The notes: generated by a model from the letters alone, not told the origin. A stretch of 64,000 bases of DNA from an uncultured Ruminiclostridium sp. (GCA_910588335.1 CAJUQV010000003.1:81274-145273), one strand, 5' to 3'. Numbered from the stretch's first letter, positions 42,750-51,898 are shown. Numbers and translations are program-made.

Positions 42750-45700
42750 TCACCCAAAAGGATCAAACACTACACCATCATCCCAATCCCCATTATCCTC
42801 AGCACCTTCCTCTCCCTCCGGCTCGCTTTCGGAGCTATCCTCCGTCGTTTCGGGAGAGACGGTATCGGAAATACCATCATCGGTTTCTGCCGTCGTTTCA
42901 TCATCGTCAAACTCAATTTCAAACGAACCTAAACCGTCCACAACAGTGGAAGCGTTGCTGCTGTAAGAAATATCGCTGCGGTTTATATAGCTTTGAATAC
43001 CCTTGACTATTCTTGAAGCAATATTTTTCTGATGCTCGGCGTTCGCCATAGCCAAGGCGTCTTCTTCATTGGTAACAAAGCCCGTTTCAATCATTATCGA
43101 CGGGAAATCCTGCTGAAGCGTTACCCAGTAGTAGCTCCATTTCGCGCCCCTGTTCTTATCCGCGCCGTCCGAGTAAACGTTATTGGTAAAGTAATCGGCA
43201 ATCTGAGAGGAAATCGCCGCCGCCAAGGGCTGGCTGTAAGGCGTGAAGTAGTAAACCTCCGTGCCCCTTACCGACGGATTTCCCGGAATCTTGTTGGAGT
43301 GAATGGAAATAAACAGATCACAGCCGTAGCCTCTCCCATAAGCGGGCCTTTGGGCGGTAAGAACAAAATCACTGTCGGTCTTTATTCTTATGACATTGGC
43401 GCCTAAAGCCTTAAGCTGACTTTCAAGCTCCTTGGCTATGCCCGAATTGGCCTCGTACTCGGTGATAAAGCCCACCGCGCCCGGATCGAAAAGAGTTGAG
43501 GACTTGCAGTAGCCATGTCCGGGATCAATAACGATTGTCATATTGGACAGGTTGTTTGTGGGTATTCCGAATGACAGTACAAGCTCATTGTTTTCGTTAT
43601 AAGTCGCCCCGCAGCCCATATAAACGCCCTTCTGCCTGAGATCAAGCACCAGCTTGAACTTGGGTATGCCGTTTACGGTAACCGTTTCCCATTTTCCTCC
43701 GCTGAAAACATAGTTATTCTCAAAGGTGGGCAGCTTGGTTACCGAGGTAACGTTGTCAAAGGTTATGTGTACCTGCGTAGCGGTAAAGTCGTAAAGGTTA
43801 AAACCACCGTCACCTCCGGAATAGTAATTGTTCCCGACAAAATCAATATTATAGCTAATTTTCCATTTTAAACCGAATTTTATATAGGAGGAGCCGTTAT
43901 AACTGCCTACCGAATTTACCGTAAGAGGATTGTCACCCAGACCGGTGTCGGTAAAGGAGGTCACATCCGTCTTTTTAAAACGTTTGTCGGACTCGGTTAT
44001 GTAATAGTCGCCGGACGCGGCAAGCAGGTAGTCCAAAGTACCCGCGGGAAGCTGAGCGTAATCGGGAGTGGGCATTGAACCCGCGGTAGAGCCGTTGTAT
44101 ACAATGGTGTAGTCATTGGCAACCTTTACATACTGTACCGTTTCGTCTTCCGTTCTTATGGGATCAATAGTACCCACCACTTCGCCGCTGCCTGCGGTGC
44201 TCTGATCCGACATATCCACATTTATGTCAACCTTGGGCGGTTCGGGAAGAGCCAACACTTTTACGGAAGCTCCGTAAAGGGAGCCGGAATATCCGCTGTA
44301 TTCCGCGTAAACCGAGATTTTACCCAGATCCTGCTCCTGAGAAATAATTCCTTCGGGAACGGTGTAGGTGCCGGTAAATCTTGTGTAGGCGCTGTTGATA
44401 TCGGAATCCTGCTTACCTTCGCTTTCCTTAAGGCTTATGGTCTTTCCGTTAAGGGTAGCGGTAACCGTCGCGCCCTTATAGGCGGTGCAGGAAATCTCAA
44501 TTTTGGTACCTCCGTTTACGCTTAAGTTCTTGCCGTCCTCAATGGATTCGTCCAGCTCGGTCAGCACTATTATCTTGCGCTGTATTTTATAGGTGTAGAC
44601 TTTGTCTTTGTGCTCGAAGGTAAAACTGTTCATGCCTATTTCCAATGGTTCTTCAAAATAGAAGTTACCCGCGCTGTTTAAAGTTACCTTTTTGCCGTTA
44701 TAGTAAACGTCGAAGTTTTCGTCAAAGGTACCCATAAAGTCTACATAAGGCTCGTAGGTGTCGAAGCTGAGCTGAGAAGGAGACTGCATTTTCAGTTCCT
44801 CGAACAAGGAGTCCTCATTTATCTGATCCCCATAAAACTTTATTATGTTTTCCTTAAGCGAGGTATCTATAATAAGATCCGCGCAGGAATGAAACACGCT
44901 TCCGCCAAAGGAAGGAAGCTCCTTTGAAACCGAAAGCTGCTTCAGAATCTGATCCACCGAGCCCCAGCCCTCCATGCCTTCGCCCTGACGCTCATTAAAA
45001 TGTATAATATACATGGTTATGCCGTATTTATCCGACAACTCGTCCCACCAACCCGTTACCTCATCAAATGGGAGCGTGCTGCTGGTGATTGATCCGTAGG
45101 CCATTACAAGGCAAAAGTCCGCATAACCGCGGCTTATATATCTTTTTGTATCGGAAAAGCCGTCGTAAAGCGCCTGTACGGGATCCTGAGTCGCGCTTCC
45201 TTCTTCGTTGGAGGAAGAATTTGCCCACATATCCGTCACAAGCATACCGACGGGAAGTGTGTTGTCGGTTATATGTATAACATCGCTTACGGTTTTGAAA
45301 TAAAGCTCGTTGGTATCGTAAAGATAGTTGTCATATCCGACTCCCGACCCTTTTTTCATATATTCGGCATAACTGTCGGAGTCTTTTGAGGAATAGTAAT
45401 CGGCAATAACGATACCGTCGCATCTGTATCTTAAAGCGAAACGGTGAGCGTTGGAAATAAGGCCGTCCAGAACTTCCGCGCCTTCGTCTCGGTTTTCCAA
45501 AGCATAGCCCATATCAAATACCATATATGCTCTGAAATTATGTTCATATGCCTTTTCAAGAGCAATGGCGGAATAGTCGGTCACGTCCACATTATTCATG
45601 TCCGTACTGTAATAGGCTTTTCCGTCGCAAACGGTATTTATGTATACGGCGTTGAGACCTATCTCGGACAGGCTGTCAAAAAGAACGTCAAGCTCCGCGC

Positions 45701-45950
45701 GAACCGTTTCCTCGTCCGTCTGTCCTCCGTTAAGATAATCCACCGAAGGGGTGATTATGGTGGCGCGCTGATTTTTGGGCATTGTGAAGTTGGTCACCAC
45801 GCGGCGCTGTTCCGTAACGTCGTCCTGCGCTTCATCTGTCTGTACCTGCGTTTCGGCTTCTTCCTCGGCATAGACGGGAAGAGAAGTCAGGCATATCAGA
45901 CACGCCATAGCTGCGGCAATAATTCTTTTCATTTTTTTATTTAACTTCAT
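42750..45950 (-). CDS. Secreted GHL10-like and N-acetylmuramoyl-L-alanine amidase protein
   Basis: 1066 residues. Signal peptide 1-28 (ending PVYA-E). A GHL10-like barrel (about 60-370, with LNAVYINTVCDGKAYYSTDMN) is followed by beta-rich linker domains (400-790). The amidase_3 domain (about 803-990) has His812, Glu831, His884 and Glu955 as zinc and catalytic residues. The last 60 residues are acidic. The amidase cuts the amide bond between muramic acid and the stem peptide. GGAGGAG precedes the ATG. It lies 62 bases after the GHL10 lipoprotein gene, so the two are probably co-transcribed and may process peptidoglycan together. Confidence 0.9.
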   Translation of the reverse strand: MKLNKKMKRIIAAAMACLICLTSLPVYAEEEAETQVQTDEAQDDVTEQRRVVTNFTMPKNQRATIITPSVDYLNGGQTDEETVRAELDVLFDSLSEIGLNAVYINTVCDGKAYYSTDMNNVDVTDYSAIALEKAYEHNFRAYMVFDMGYALENRDEGAEVLDGLISNAHRFALRYRCDGIVIADYYSSKDSDSYAEYMKKGSGVGYDNYLYDTNELYFKTVSDVIHITDNTLPVGMLVTDMWANSSSNEEGSATQDPVQALYDGFSDTKRYISRGYADFCLVMAYGSITSSTLPFDEVTGWWDELSDKYGITMYIIHFNERQGEGMEGWGSVDQILKQLSVSKELPSFGGSVFHSCADLIIDTSLKENIIKFYGDQINEDSLFEELKMQSPSQLSFDTYEPYVDFMGTFDENFDVYYNGKKVTLNSAGNFYFEEPLEIGMNSFTFEHKDKVYTYKIQRKIIVLTELDESIEDGKNLSVNGGTKIEISCTAYKGATVTATLNGKTISLKESEGKQDSDINSAYTRFTGTYTVPEGIISQEQDLGKISVYAEYSGYSGSLYGASVKVLALPEPPKVDINVDMSDQSTAGSGEVVGTIDPIRTEDETVQYVKVANDYTIVYNGSTAGSMPTPDYAQLPAGTLDYLLAASGDYYITESDKRFKKTDVTSFTDTGLGDNPLTVNSVGSYNGSSYIKFGLKWKISYNIDFVGNNYYSGGDGGFNLYDFTATQVHITFDNVTSVTKLPTFENNYVFSGGKWETVTVNGIPKFKLVLDLRQKGVYMGCGATYNENNELVLSFGIPTNNLSNMTIVIDPGHGYCKSSTLFDPGAVGFITEYEANSGIAKELESQLKALGANVIRIKTDSDFVLTAQRPAYGRGYGCDLFISIHSNKIPGNPSVRGTEVYYFTPYSQPLAAAISSQIADYFTNNVYSDGADKNRGAKWSYYWVTLQQDFPSIMIETGFVTNEEDALAMANAEHQKNIASRIVKGIQSYINRSDISYSSNASTVVDGLGSFEIEFDDDETTAETDDGISDTVSPETTEDSSESEPEGEEGAEDNGDWDDGVVFDPFG

Positions 45951-46012
45951 GATTTAAAACGCTCCTCCGGTTTTTCCGTTTCACCGTTTTTCCATTGTTT
46001 TTCCGTTTTATG

Positions 46013-47650
46013 TCAGCTTATATAATTTTTAACTGCTTCCATTTCCGCTAACTTAGCGGAAGCGTTTGCGTCGGGAGCAAAAACATGGTTATAGCTGTAC
46101 AGGACGAAGCCGCCGTAATTGGGCTGCTCCTCCGCGGCAATTATCTGTCTTTTTATTATCTCGCCGTCGTTCTGCCATTCATGTTTTCCGTCGGAACCGC
46201 CGTAGGAATCCTCGTTTCCTATCTTGTATACGCCCAATCCTGGAATCAGCTTTACCCCGCCGCCCGATACCATCGCCTGCCAGTCCGAGAGCACTTCTGC
46301 ATATGGCTGGCTGTTATTCTTAAAACCGAAATATATCTGCGGCATAATATAGTCTATGTAGCCGCTGCCCGCGCACCATGTTTTTACGTCGGCATACATA
46401 TAATCATAATTGTTCTGAATATTTCCCTGCGGGGCAATGCCGAACAGAGCTGTGGGATTGGCTTCTTTTACCGCTTTATATAATGATTTTACTGTTTTGG
46501 TGCAGTTGTCCGTCCTGAAAGCGGCAAGTGAGCCGTATCCTGCGGCGGAAAACGCTTTTTTGTCAAAAGAAGCGTCGGTGGTGGGATAAAAATAATCGTC
46601 GATGTGTATTCCGTCAACATTGTAGCGTGAAACTATCTCTTTTACTCCCGCCGATATAAGCTCATTGGATTCGGCATAACCGGGATTCAGATAGTAATAG
46701 GAGCCTTCCGCCACAACCCTGTCACCCTCCGAGGTTTTATACCATTTTCCTATCGGATAATCCTCGGAAACTTTTCCGATATCGGAAACGCCGCATAACC
46801 TGTAAGGATTTATCCATGCATGAAAAGACAGATTCAAGGCGTGCGCTTCCCTTACCATTATATCCAGCGGATCAAAATCGGGCGCTTGTCCGATGGTTCC
46901 TGTCACGTATTTTGACCAAGGATATAAATCGGATCTATAATACGCGTCTCCGTGAGAGCGAACATGGACAAAAACGGTGTTAAGTCCCATTGCAGCGCAG
47001 TTTTGAAAAGCTTTTCGGATAGAATCGGTAAATTGGGATTCGGTTTTTCCCGTTAAAAGAGACGTAAGCTCAAGATAGGATATCCAAACGCCTTTTACCT
47101 CACTGTAATTAAGAGCGTTATAATCGCTGCCGACTGTTTCAAATATAAAGGAAGGCTCGGTTGCGGACGATTCGGAGGCAGTTGACGCGGTTGTTTCCGC
47201 CGACGCCTCGGTTGTGGTTTCCGTCGTTGTTATAACCGGTGCGGCTGTGGTTTCTTCGTTCACAGGCTCCATGACCGAAGAAGTTGTGACGGACGAAGTG
47301 GCTGGTGCGGTATTCGGCTCGGTTTCGGTCTCGGATTCTGAAAGGGGAACGGAAGTCAAATCCTCGGATTCAGTTGTTTCCGCAGTCCAGCTTGCTTCGG
47401 TTTCTTCCGTCGAAGAAGAGTCCTCTTCCCCGATATCCCGTGTGTAGTCGGAATTGATTGGGTCAGGACTTGTGTTTACAGTCTCGGAGACCGTCGGAGG
47501 CATAAGTGCGGCTGTCACCGAGGTGCTTTCCTCCACTGCAAGTATACCGTGATAATCATCGGCATTTATCAGAACGTCTGAAGGTTCACTTCCGCAGCCG
47601 CATAAAAACAGGCTGATTGCCGTTGCCAACGCTGTAATCTTTATTTTCAT
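46013..47650 (-). CDS. GHL10-family (DUF187) lipoprotein
   Basis: 545 residues. Signal peptide with lipobox LCGC (lipidated Cys19), then a Ser/Thr/Glu-rich linker (about 40-170). The rest (185-540) is a GHL10 glycosidase-like barrel, with KGVWISYLELTSLL, FVHVRSHGDAYYRSDLYPWS, HAWINPYRL and GIHIDDYFYP. The related protein YngK/DigH of other bacteria acts on denuded peptidoglycan glycans. The upstream partner of the amidase gene; it is anchored outside the membrane. Confidence 0.88.
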   Translation of the reverse strand: MKIKITALATAISLFLCGCGSEPSDVLINADDYHGILAVEESTSVTAALMPPTVSETVNTSPDPINSDYTRDIGEEDSSSTEETEASWTAETTESEDLTSVPLSESETETEPNTAPATSSVTTSSVMEPVNEETTAAPVITTTETTTEASAETTASTASESSATEPSFIFETVGSDYNALNYSEVKGVWISYLELTSLLTGKTESQFTDSIRKAFQNCAAMGLNTVFVHVRSHGDAYYRSDLYPWSKYVTGTIGQAPDFDPLDIMVREAHALNLSFHAWINPYRLCGVSDIGKVSEDYPIGKWYKTSEGDRVVAEGSYYYLNPGYAESNELISAGVKEIVSRYNVDGIHIDDYFYPTTDASFDKKAFSAAGYGSLAAFRTDNCTKTVKSLYKAVKEANPTALFGIAPQGNIQNNYDYMYADVKTWCAGSGYIDYIMPQIYFGFKNNSQPYAEVLSDWQAMVSGGGVKLIPGLGVYKIGNEDSYGGSDGKHEWQNDGEIIKRQIIAAEEQPNYGGFVLYSYNHVFAPDANASAKLAEMEAVKNYIS

Positions 47651-47829
47651 ATGTAATTTTTCCTCATATATTTTAATGTGTTTTATAGCCGCTGCCGGAC
47701 AGGTCGGGCTTTATGCGTCGGGCAGTTCTGCCTTACCGACAAAAGAATAATAGATTTTGATTTCCTGCCTGCGGAGCCTCCTCCATATGTTTCCCTCAAA
47801 GGTAAAGATAAATATACGGATGATCAAAG

Positions 47830-47836
47830 ATTGGTA
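47830..47836. repeat. Family C right end next to a stop codon
   Basis: CAAAGATTGGTA directly before the GNAT stop; the left arm is not recognisable, so only a fragment remains. Confidence 0.45.
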
Positions 47837-48331
47837 TTAGACCTCTTTATATAACAGCCAAAAGCAAGGACATGATTTCGGCTGCATATTTTCGTCTCTG
47901 TCGCAAGGATCTTCCATACACTCTTTTACCTTTATTGTAAAACCAAGCCGCTTATATAAACGAATATTAGCTGTATCTGTGGTGTCAACGCCAATAGATA
48001 TCCTTTGATATCCCAAATCCTTTATGTGTTCCATCACGTGACAAATCAGCTTTGTCCCTAATCCCCGACCACGGAAATCTGTTCTTACTCTAAATGCACA
48101 TAGATATGCAGTTCTTTTGCCATCTGCAAAATCTTTGTCCTCAAGGTCATAGAAAACGTACAACTCTCCAACAGGTTCTCCATCATAGTCGAGCGTCCAA
48201 AATTCGGCGTTCCCTCTTTTTATATTGCCGCAAAAGAATTTTGCATTGGAAGAAGCAGTATGAATACTCTCATATCCCCACAATTCCAACAACTCATTCT
48301 CTGCTGCTTTTCTAATATTCATGGGTTTCAT
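47837..48331 (-). CDS. GNAT acetyltransferase
   Basis: 164 residues with a complete GNAT fold: AYLCAFRVRTDFRGRGLGTKLICHVM (acetyl-CoA loop RGRGLG, near 85) and TANIRLYKRLGF (near 128). Substrate unknown. The stop codon touches a family C end (ATTGGTA at 47830-47836). Confidence 0.85.
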   Translation of the reverse strand: MKPMNIRKAAENELLELWGYESIHTASSNAKFFCGNIKRGNAEFWTLDYDGEPVGELYVFYDLEDKDFADGKRTAYLCAFRVRTDFRGRGLGTKLICHVMEHIKDLGYQRISIGVDTTDTANIRLYKRLGFTIKVKECMEDPCDRDENMQPKSCPCFWLLYKEV

Positions 48332-48463
48332 TCTCCAAATCTCGATGTGTAATTCTATTTCGCATTGTCATTGTAGCGCACAGGGGTGGTATTCTGCCTG
48401 TTTTCCTTTTTATTTTGCGGAATAGCGGGGATAACCGTCTGTCTTGTTAATTGCTGTTTTATC

Positions 48464-48502
48464 GCAATTTTAATCAAGTCTATAACTTGATTAAGATTGG
48501 TA
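48464..48502. repeat. Family C repeat, single hairpin copy
   Basis: AATTTTAATCAAGTC pairs with AACTTGATTAAGATT; right end ATTGGTA. The same arms recur at 17805 and 52234. Confidence 0.7.
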
Positions 48503-48510
48503 TGAGCATT

Positions 48511-48614
48511 AGGCGGCGGGTTCCGTCACTCGGTTCGGCGGATTACAAAAATTCTTTAATGAACCTCGGAATCGCTTCTCAATTCGGACGGCTTATTTAA
48601 GCTGCGCTTTAAAA
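48511..48614. repeat. Family D repeat
   Basis: GGCGGCGGGTTCCGTCACTC, then a hairpin TCGGTTC/GAACCTCG, then GGACGGCTTATTTAAGCTGC and GCTTTAAAAT. Matches the unit at 42400-42503. Confidence 0.65.
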
Positions 48615-48759
48615 TTCCGTTTTTTGATATTTATTTCATATTAAATAATATTATTACAATTATAGTCATTATAACATTTTTCGACAGCAAAGTCAACAAA
48701 AGAAGCTTATTTTAAAGGGTTTTGGAAGAATTTTCAACAAATTTTCAAAAAGCTTTTTA

Positions 48760-49058
48760 TACTATAGCAATCCAAAAAAGTTTAAATAAAATTACAACAG
48801 TGCAAAAAACACACAAGCTTTGGGGGCGTTGCCCCCGTCCTTTGGACTCCCCTACTTCCCTTTCGGAGTCCGAAAGGGAAGCGGAAAGGACAATTAGTTG
48901 CTTCGCTCCTATTTGTTTATCTTTTTGTTGGATTGCTATAATCTCTGTTTTGACTGTAGACAAAATATAACAAAGTCTACAGTCAAAACAGAGTTACACC
49001 CTAAACACTAATATTGATTTAAAAAGCCATTTTATCCACTTTTTAAACTGATATTAGT
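48760..49058. repeat. Family C bipartite repeat split by element E
   Basis: The left end TAC (48760-48762) and TA are separated from ATCTCTG by element E; without it the sequence reads ATACTAATCTCTG. Two hairpins follow (arms CTCTGTTTTGACTGTAGAC, and TGATTTAAAAAG with CTTTTTAAACTGA-type arms), joined by GTTACACCCTAAACACTAAT. The end is ATTAGTA at 49052-49058. Confidence 0.78.
48765..48938. mobile_element. Element E, MITE-like insertion (174 bp)
   Basis: Perfect terminal repeats TAGCAATCCAA and TTGGATTGCTA, extended to TAGCAATCCAAAAAAG and CTTTTTGTTGGATTGCTA. TA lies at 48763-48764 and 48939-48940. Inside are two hairpins, GGGGGCGTTGCCCCC and CTTCCCTTTCGGAGTCCGAAAGGGAAG-like sequence. It interrupts the end of a family C repeat. 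Confidence 0.75.
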
Positions 49059-49125
49059 ATTACATATCATATGATATCAAATATGTTTCCGAAAAACAAA
49101 ACTTTTGCTTGAATGTTTGTATAAT

Positions 49126-49140
49126 CACAATTTTTTTGAG
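49126..49140. promoter_or_regulatory. Candidate operator 1 of the S24 repressor
   Basis: CACAATTTTTTTGAG, on the other strand CTCAA-N5-TTGTG. It is the mirror-oriented twin of the site at 49155, 29 bases centre to centre. Confidence 0.5.
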
Positions 49141-49147
49141 ATTTGTA

Positions 49148-49176
49148 TTGACAACTCAATTTTTTTGTGCTAAAAT
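49148..49176 (+). promoter_or_regulatory. Sigma-A promoter of the repressor gene
   Basis: TTGACA (49148-49153), 17 bases, TAAAAT (49171-49176), with start near 49183. Confidence 0.8.
49155..49169. promoter_or_regulatory. Candidate operator 2 of the S24 repressor
   Basis: CTCAA-TTTTT-TTGTG fills the spacer between the -35 and -10 boxes. A protein bound here would block the promoter. Confidence 0.5.
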
Positions 49177-49202
49177 AAAAATAAAAACGGAAAGGAACCC
49201 AA

Positions 49203-49943
49203 ATGAGCATCGGTGACAGAATTAAACAGCGCAGAAAAGAATTGAAGCTCACTCAGCCGAGACTGGCTGAAATAGTGGGCGTTTCCAAGGGTACCATAGG
49301 AAACTACGAAAGCAATCTTTGTTCCCCCAACGAAAAAATACTATTCAGGCTTTTTTCGGCTCTTGAATGCGACGCTAATTTTTTATACCAAGACAATATT
49401 ACTCCCCAAAAAAACAAGAGAAACGAAACAAAAGCTTCCGATAAAGAAAACAAGCATATAACCCCGAAAGAGTCGGAGCTTCTTGATAAATACCGCGGAC
49501 TCGACGAACACGGGGTGAGAGTGGTGGACTTTGTCATCGACGAGGAATACAGCCGATGCAGCGAAAACGAAGATGTTTCGTTTATAAAAATAAGGCACAG
49601 CTTCTACAAGGTATCGGCGGGCAGGGGATTTGATTTGGGCGACGAGGACGAGTGGGAGGAGATAGATATCCCCGACACTCCCGAATCACGAAAAGCGGAT
49701 TTCGCTCTTACGATAAAGGGAGACAGCATGGAGCCCGCTTACAGCGACGGAGAAATAGTGCTTGTAAAAGCTCAGTCCGCCGTTGATATAGGGGAAACGG
49801 GAATATTTGTGGTAAACGGAAGCGGATACATAAAGAAAAACGGGGGAGACAGACTTATATCCGTAAACCCCGAATACGGCGATATTCTTTTTTCCGAGGG
49901 AGATATAATTTCCTGCGCGGGAAAGGTAATAGGGCGAGTGTAA
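49203..49943 (+). CDS. LexA/CI-like repressor with XRE helix-turn-helix and S24 peptidase
   Basis: 246 residues. An N-terminal XRE helix-turn-helix (about 4-62, LTQPRLAEIVGVSKGTIGNYES) and a C-terminal S24 domain (about 125-246) with Ser175 (KGDSMEP) and Lys211 (GYIKK) as the self-cleavage dyad; Ala139-Gly140 in VSAGRG is a likely cut site. Such repressors are inactivated after DNA damage. AAAGGA precedes the ATG. The gene lies before a Y-family polymerase and a YolD-like gene, so it likely controls them or itself; two candidate operators lie in its promoter. Confidence 0.9.
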   Translation: MSIGDRIKQRRKELKLTQPRLAEIVGVSKGTIGNYESNLCSPNEKILFRLFSALECDANFLYQDNITPQKNKRNETKASDKENKHITPKESELLDKYRGLDEHGVRVVDFVIDEEYSRCSENEDVSFIKIRHSFYKVSAGRGFDLGDEDEWEEIDIPDTPESRKADFALTIKGDSMEPAYSDGEIVLVKAQSAVDIGETGIFVVNGSGYIKKNGGDRLISVNPEYGDILFSEGDIISCAGKVIGRV

Positions 49944-50034
49944 TACTAATCCCTTTTAAAACTGTTGGATTAGTATTTTGGGTGCAACCCTTTTTAAAAT
50001 ATGGATAAAATCCATATTTTAAAAAGGGTTGGTA
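49944..50034. repeat. Family C bipartite repeat, inverted copy
   Basis: Begins TACTAAT one base after the repressor stop codon and ends GTTGGTA. Read on the minus strand it shows hairpin, GCACCCAAAATACTAAT linker, hairpin, as in the copies at 4184 and 48760. It lies between the repressor and polymerase genes and could stop or weaken read-through. Confidence 0.75.
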
Positions 50035-50070
50035 TAAAATAGCCGGAACACGCGGAAAGGAGTCGAAGCG

Positions 50071-51342
50071 ATGAAAACCTGCCTTTGTATAGATCTTAAG
50101 TCCTTTTACGCCTCGGTGGAGTGCGTGGAGCGCGGGCTTGACCCTATGACAGCCAATCTGGTGGTAGCCGACCCCGAACGCTCGGAAAAAACCGTCTGTC
50201 TTGCGGTTTCGCCCGCTATGAAAGCACTTGGAGTAAAAAATCGCTGCCGCGTTTTCGAGATACCAAAGGGAATAGAATATCTGACCGCCCCTCCGAGAAT
50301 GAAAAAATATATTGACTACGCCGCGAAAATATACGGAGTGTACTTAAAATATATTTCAAAAGACGATATTTATGTTTATTCAATAGACGAAGCGTTTATT
50401 GACGTCACGGAGTATCTTGGATATTATCGGCTTTCTCCTAAGAAAATGGCGGAGATGCTTATGGACGCGGTGATGAAGGAAGTGGGAGTAAGAGCCGCGT
50501 GCGGAATAGGAACCAATTTGTATCTGGCTAAGATAGCTCTTGACATAACCGCAAAGCATTCGGAGGATTTTATAGGCATACTGGACGAAGAAAGCTATCG
50601 GCTCACGCTGTGGGATCATACGCCGCTCACCGATTTTTGGCGGATAGGACACGGCACCGAAAAAAAGCTTAACGAACACGGTCTGTTTACAATGCGCGAC
50701 ATTGCGCAGGCAAACGAGAATACGCTTTACCGCGTTTTCGGAATAGACGCGGAACTGCTGATAGATCATGCGTGGGGACGCGAACCCACGGAAATATCCG
50801 ATATAAAGGCCTATAAGCCGAAAACAAACTGTATTTCCAGCGGTCAGGTGCTTATGCGCGACTATACCAAAGACGAATGCCGGCTTATAATCCGAGAAAT
50901 GATGGATCTTATCTGTCTTGAGCTGGCGGAAAAGGATACGGTCACATCATCGGTAACTCTTTATATAGGCTACTCAAACGCGCTTAATTCCGCGGCGGCA
51001 AAGGGAACGGTATCCTTCCGGAATCCTACTTCCTCCGATAAGGAAATCATTCCGGAGGTAATAAGCCTGTACGACAGAATAACCGACGGCGACAAGCTAA
51101 TGAGACGGGTAAATATCACCTGCGGCAATATCACCGCCGACGATGGAACAAGACAAATAAGCTTTTTCGATCCCGATCCCGAAAGTGATGAGAAAAACAA
51201 AAATCTTCAGAAGGCCATCGCCGCGATGAAAAAAAAGTACGGAAAAAATTCCATGCTTAAAGGAATGAATCTGGAGGCGGCGGGAACAACAATAGAGAGG
51301 AACAAGCAGATAGGGGGGCACAAGAGCGGTGAGGGGGCGTAA
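50071..51342 (+). CDS. Y-family DNA polymerase, UvrX/UmuC-like
   Basis: 423 residues. The N-terminus MKTCLCIDLKSFYASVECVERGLDPM carries the first metal ligand (Asp8); YVYSIDEAFIDVT (near 103-115) carries the next acidic pair. Then the thumb/little-finger part. This is the UmuC/UvrX type used for error-prone bypass of damaged DNA. GGAAAGGAG precedes the ATG. With the S24 repressor upstream and YolD-like downstream it forms a DNA-damage cassette, known for Bacillus phage and chromosomal UvrX-YolD pairs. Confidence 0.92.
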   Translation: MKTCLCIDLKSFYASVECVERGLDPMTANLVVADPERSEKTVCLAVSPAMKALGVKNRCRVFEIPKGIEYLTAPPRMKKYIDYAAKIYGVYLKYISKDDIYVYSIDEAFIDVTEYLGYYRLSPKKMAEMLMDAVMKEVGVRAACGIGTNLYLAKIALDITAKHSEDFIGILDEESYRLTLWDHTPLTDFWRIGHGTEKKLNEHGLFTMRDIAQANENTLYRVFGIDAELLIDHAWGREPTEISDIKAYKPKTNCISSGQVLMRDYTKDECRLIIREMMDLICLELAEKDTVTSSVTLYIGYSNALNSAAAKGTVSFRNPTSSDKEIIPEVISLYDRITDGDKLMRRVNITCGNITADDGTRQISFFDPDPESDEKNKNLQKAIAAMKKKYGKNSMLKGMNLEAAGTTIERNKQIGGHKSGEGA

Positions 51343-51347
51343 CGATA

Positions 51348-51400
51348 ATTTTAAAGCGCAGCTTAAACAAGCGGGATGCGGAGAACATCCGACAGCGGTT
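51348..51400. repeat. Family D repeat fragment, inverted
   Basis: ATTTTAAAGCGCAGCTTAAACAAGC is the reverse complement of the family D right end at 42481-42503 and 48596-48614. It lies between the polymerase and YolD-like genes. Confidence 0.6.
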
Positions 51401-51503
51401 ATATCAACACGGATACAAAAACAGTATGTTATTTTCAGCAATCCAAGAAAATACCGCAGCGCATGTCGGTAATCCAAAGCCCTTTGTGAAAGGATTGTAT
51501 AAA

Positions 51504-51836
51504 ATGGGAAACAAGCCCGGAAAGCCCATGCCAATCTCCGAGAGAGCAAAGCAATTCAGCCCCTTTGCAGCCGTGGCGGGACTGGACAAAGCGCTGACGG
51601 AAACGGAAAGGGCAATGATGAAAACGGAAAAGCGCGAGTTGTCCGAGGACGATTCCGAAAAGCTTAATAAAATACTGTCGGAACTGAAAAAAGGCGATTC
51701 GGTGAAAGCGGAATATTATTGCGACGGAGAGTATTTGACGGCGGAAGGTATTGTTACCTTGCTTGACAAGATAAACAGAATTATTAAAATAGGCGATACG
51801 GCCATTGGTTTTGACAAACTTTATATTTTGAAATAA
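51504..51836 (+). CDS. YolD-like protein
   Basis: 110 residues from the ATG at 51504, preceded by AAAGGA. YolD-like segments: MPISERAKQFSPFAAVAGLDKAL (about 9-31) and the end KINRIIKIGDTAIGFDKLYIL. YolD-like proteins usually sit beside UvrX-type polymerases; they resemble UmuD functionally by proposal only. The stop is followed directly by a family C repeat fragment. Confidence 0.8.
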   Translation: MGNKPGKPMPISERAKQFSPFAAVAGLDKALTETERAMMKTEKRELSEDDSEKLNKILSELKKGDSVKAEYYCDGEYLTAEGIVTLLDKINRIIKIGDTAIGFDKLYILK

Positions 51837-51898
51837 CCTTCCCTTTTCAAACTGTTGGATTAGTGATTCGTGTGCAATCTTTAATCAATTTATAGACT
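51837..51898. repeat. Family C repeat, truncated, split by family A MITE
   Basis: Reads CCTTCCCTTTTCAAACTGTTGGATTAGTGATTCGTGTGC, nearly the same as 49948-49987, then CAATCTTTAATCAATTTATAGACT, where the family A MITE interrupts. It follows the YolD-like stop immediately. Confidence 0.65.

Noticed and set aside
49203..51836. Prophage remnant
   Set aside because: No integrase, structural, lysis or packaging gene is near; the repressor, polymerase and YolD alone do not make a phage.
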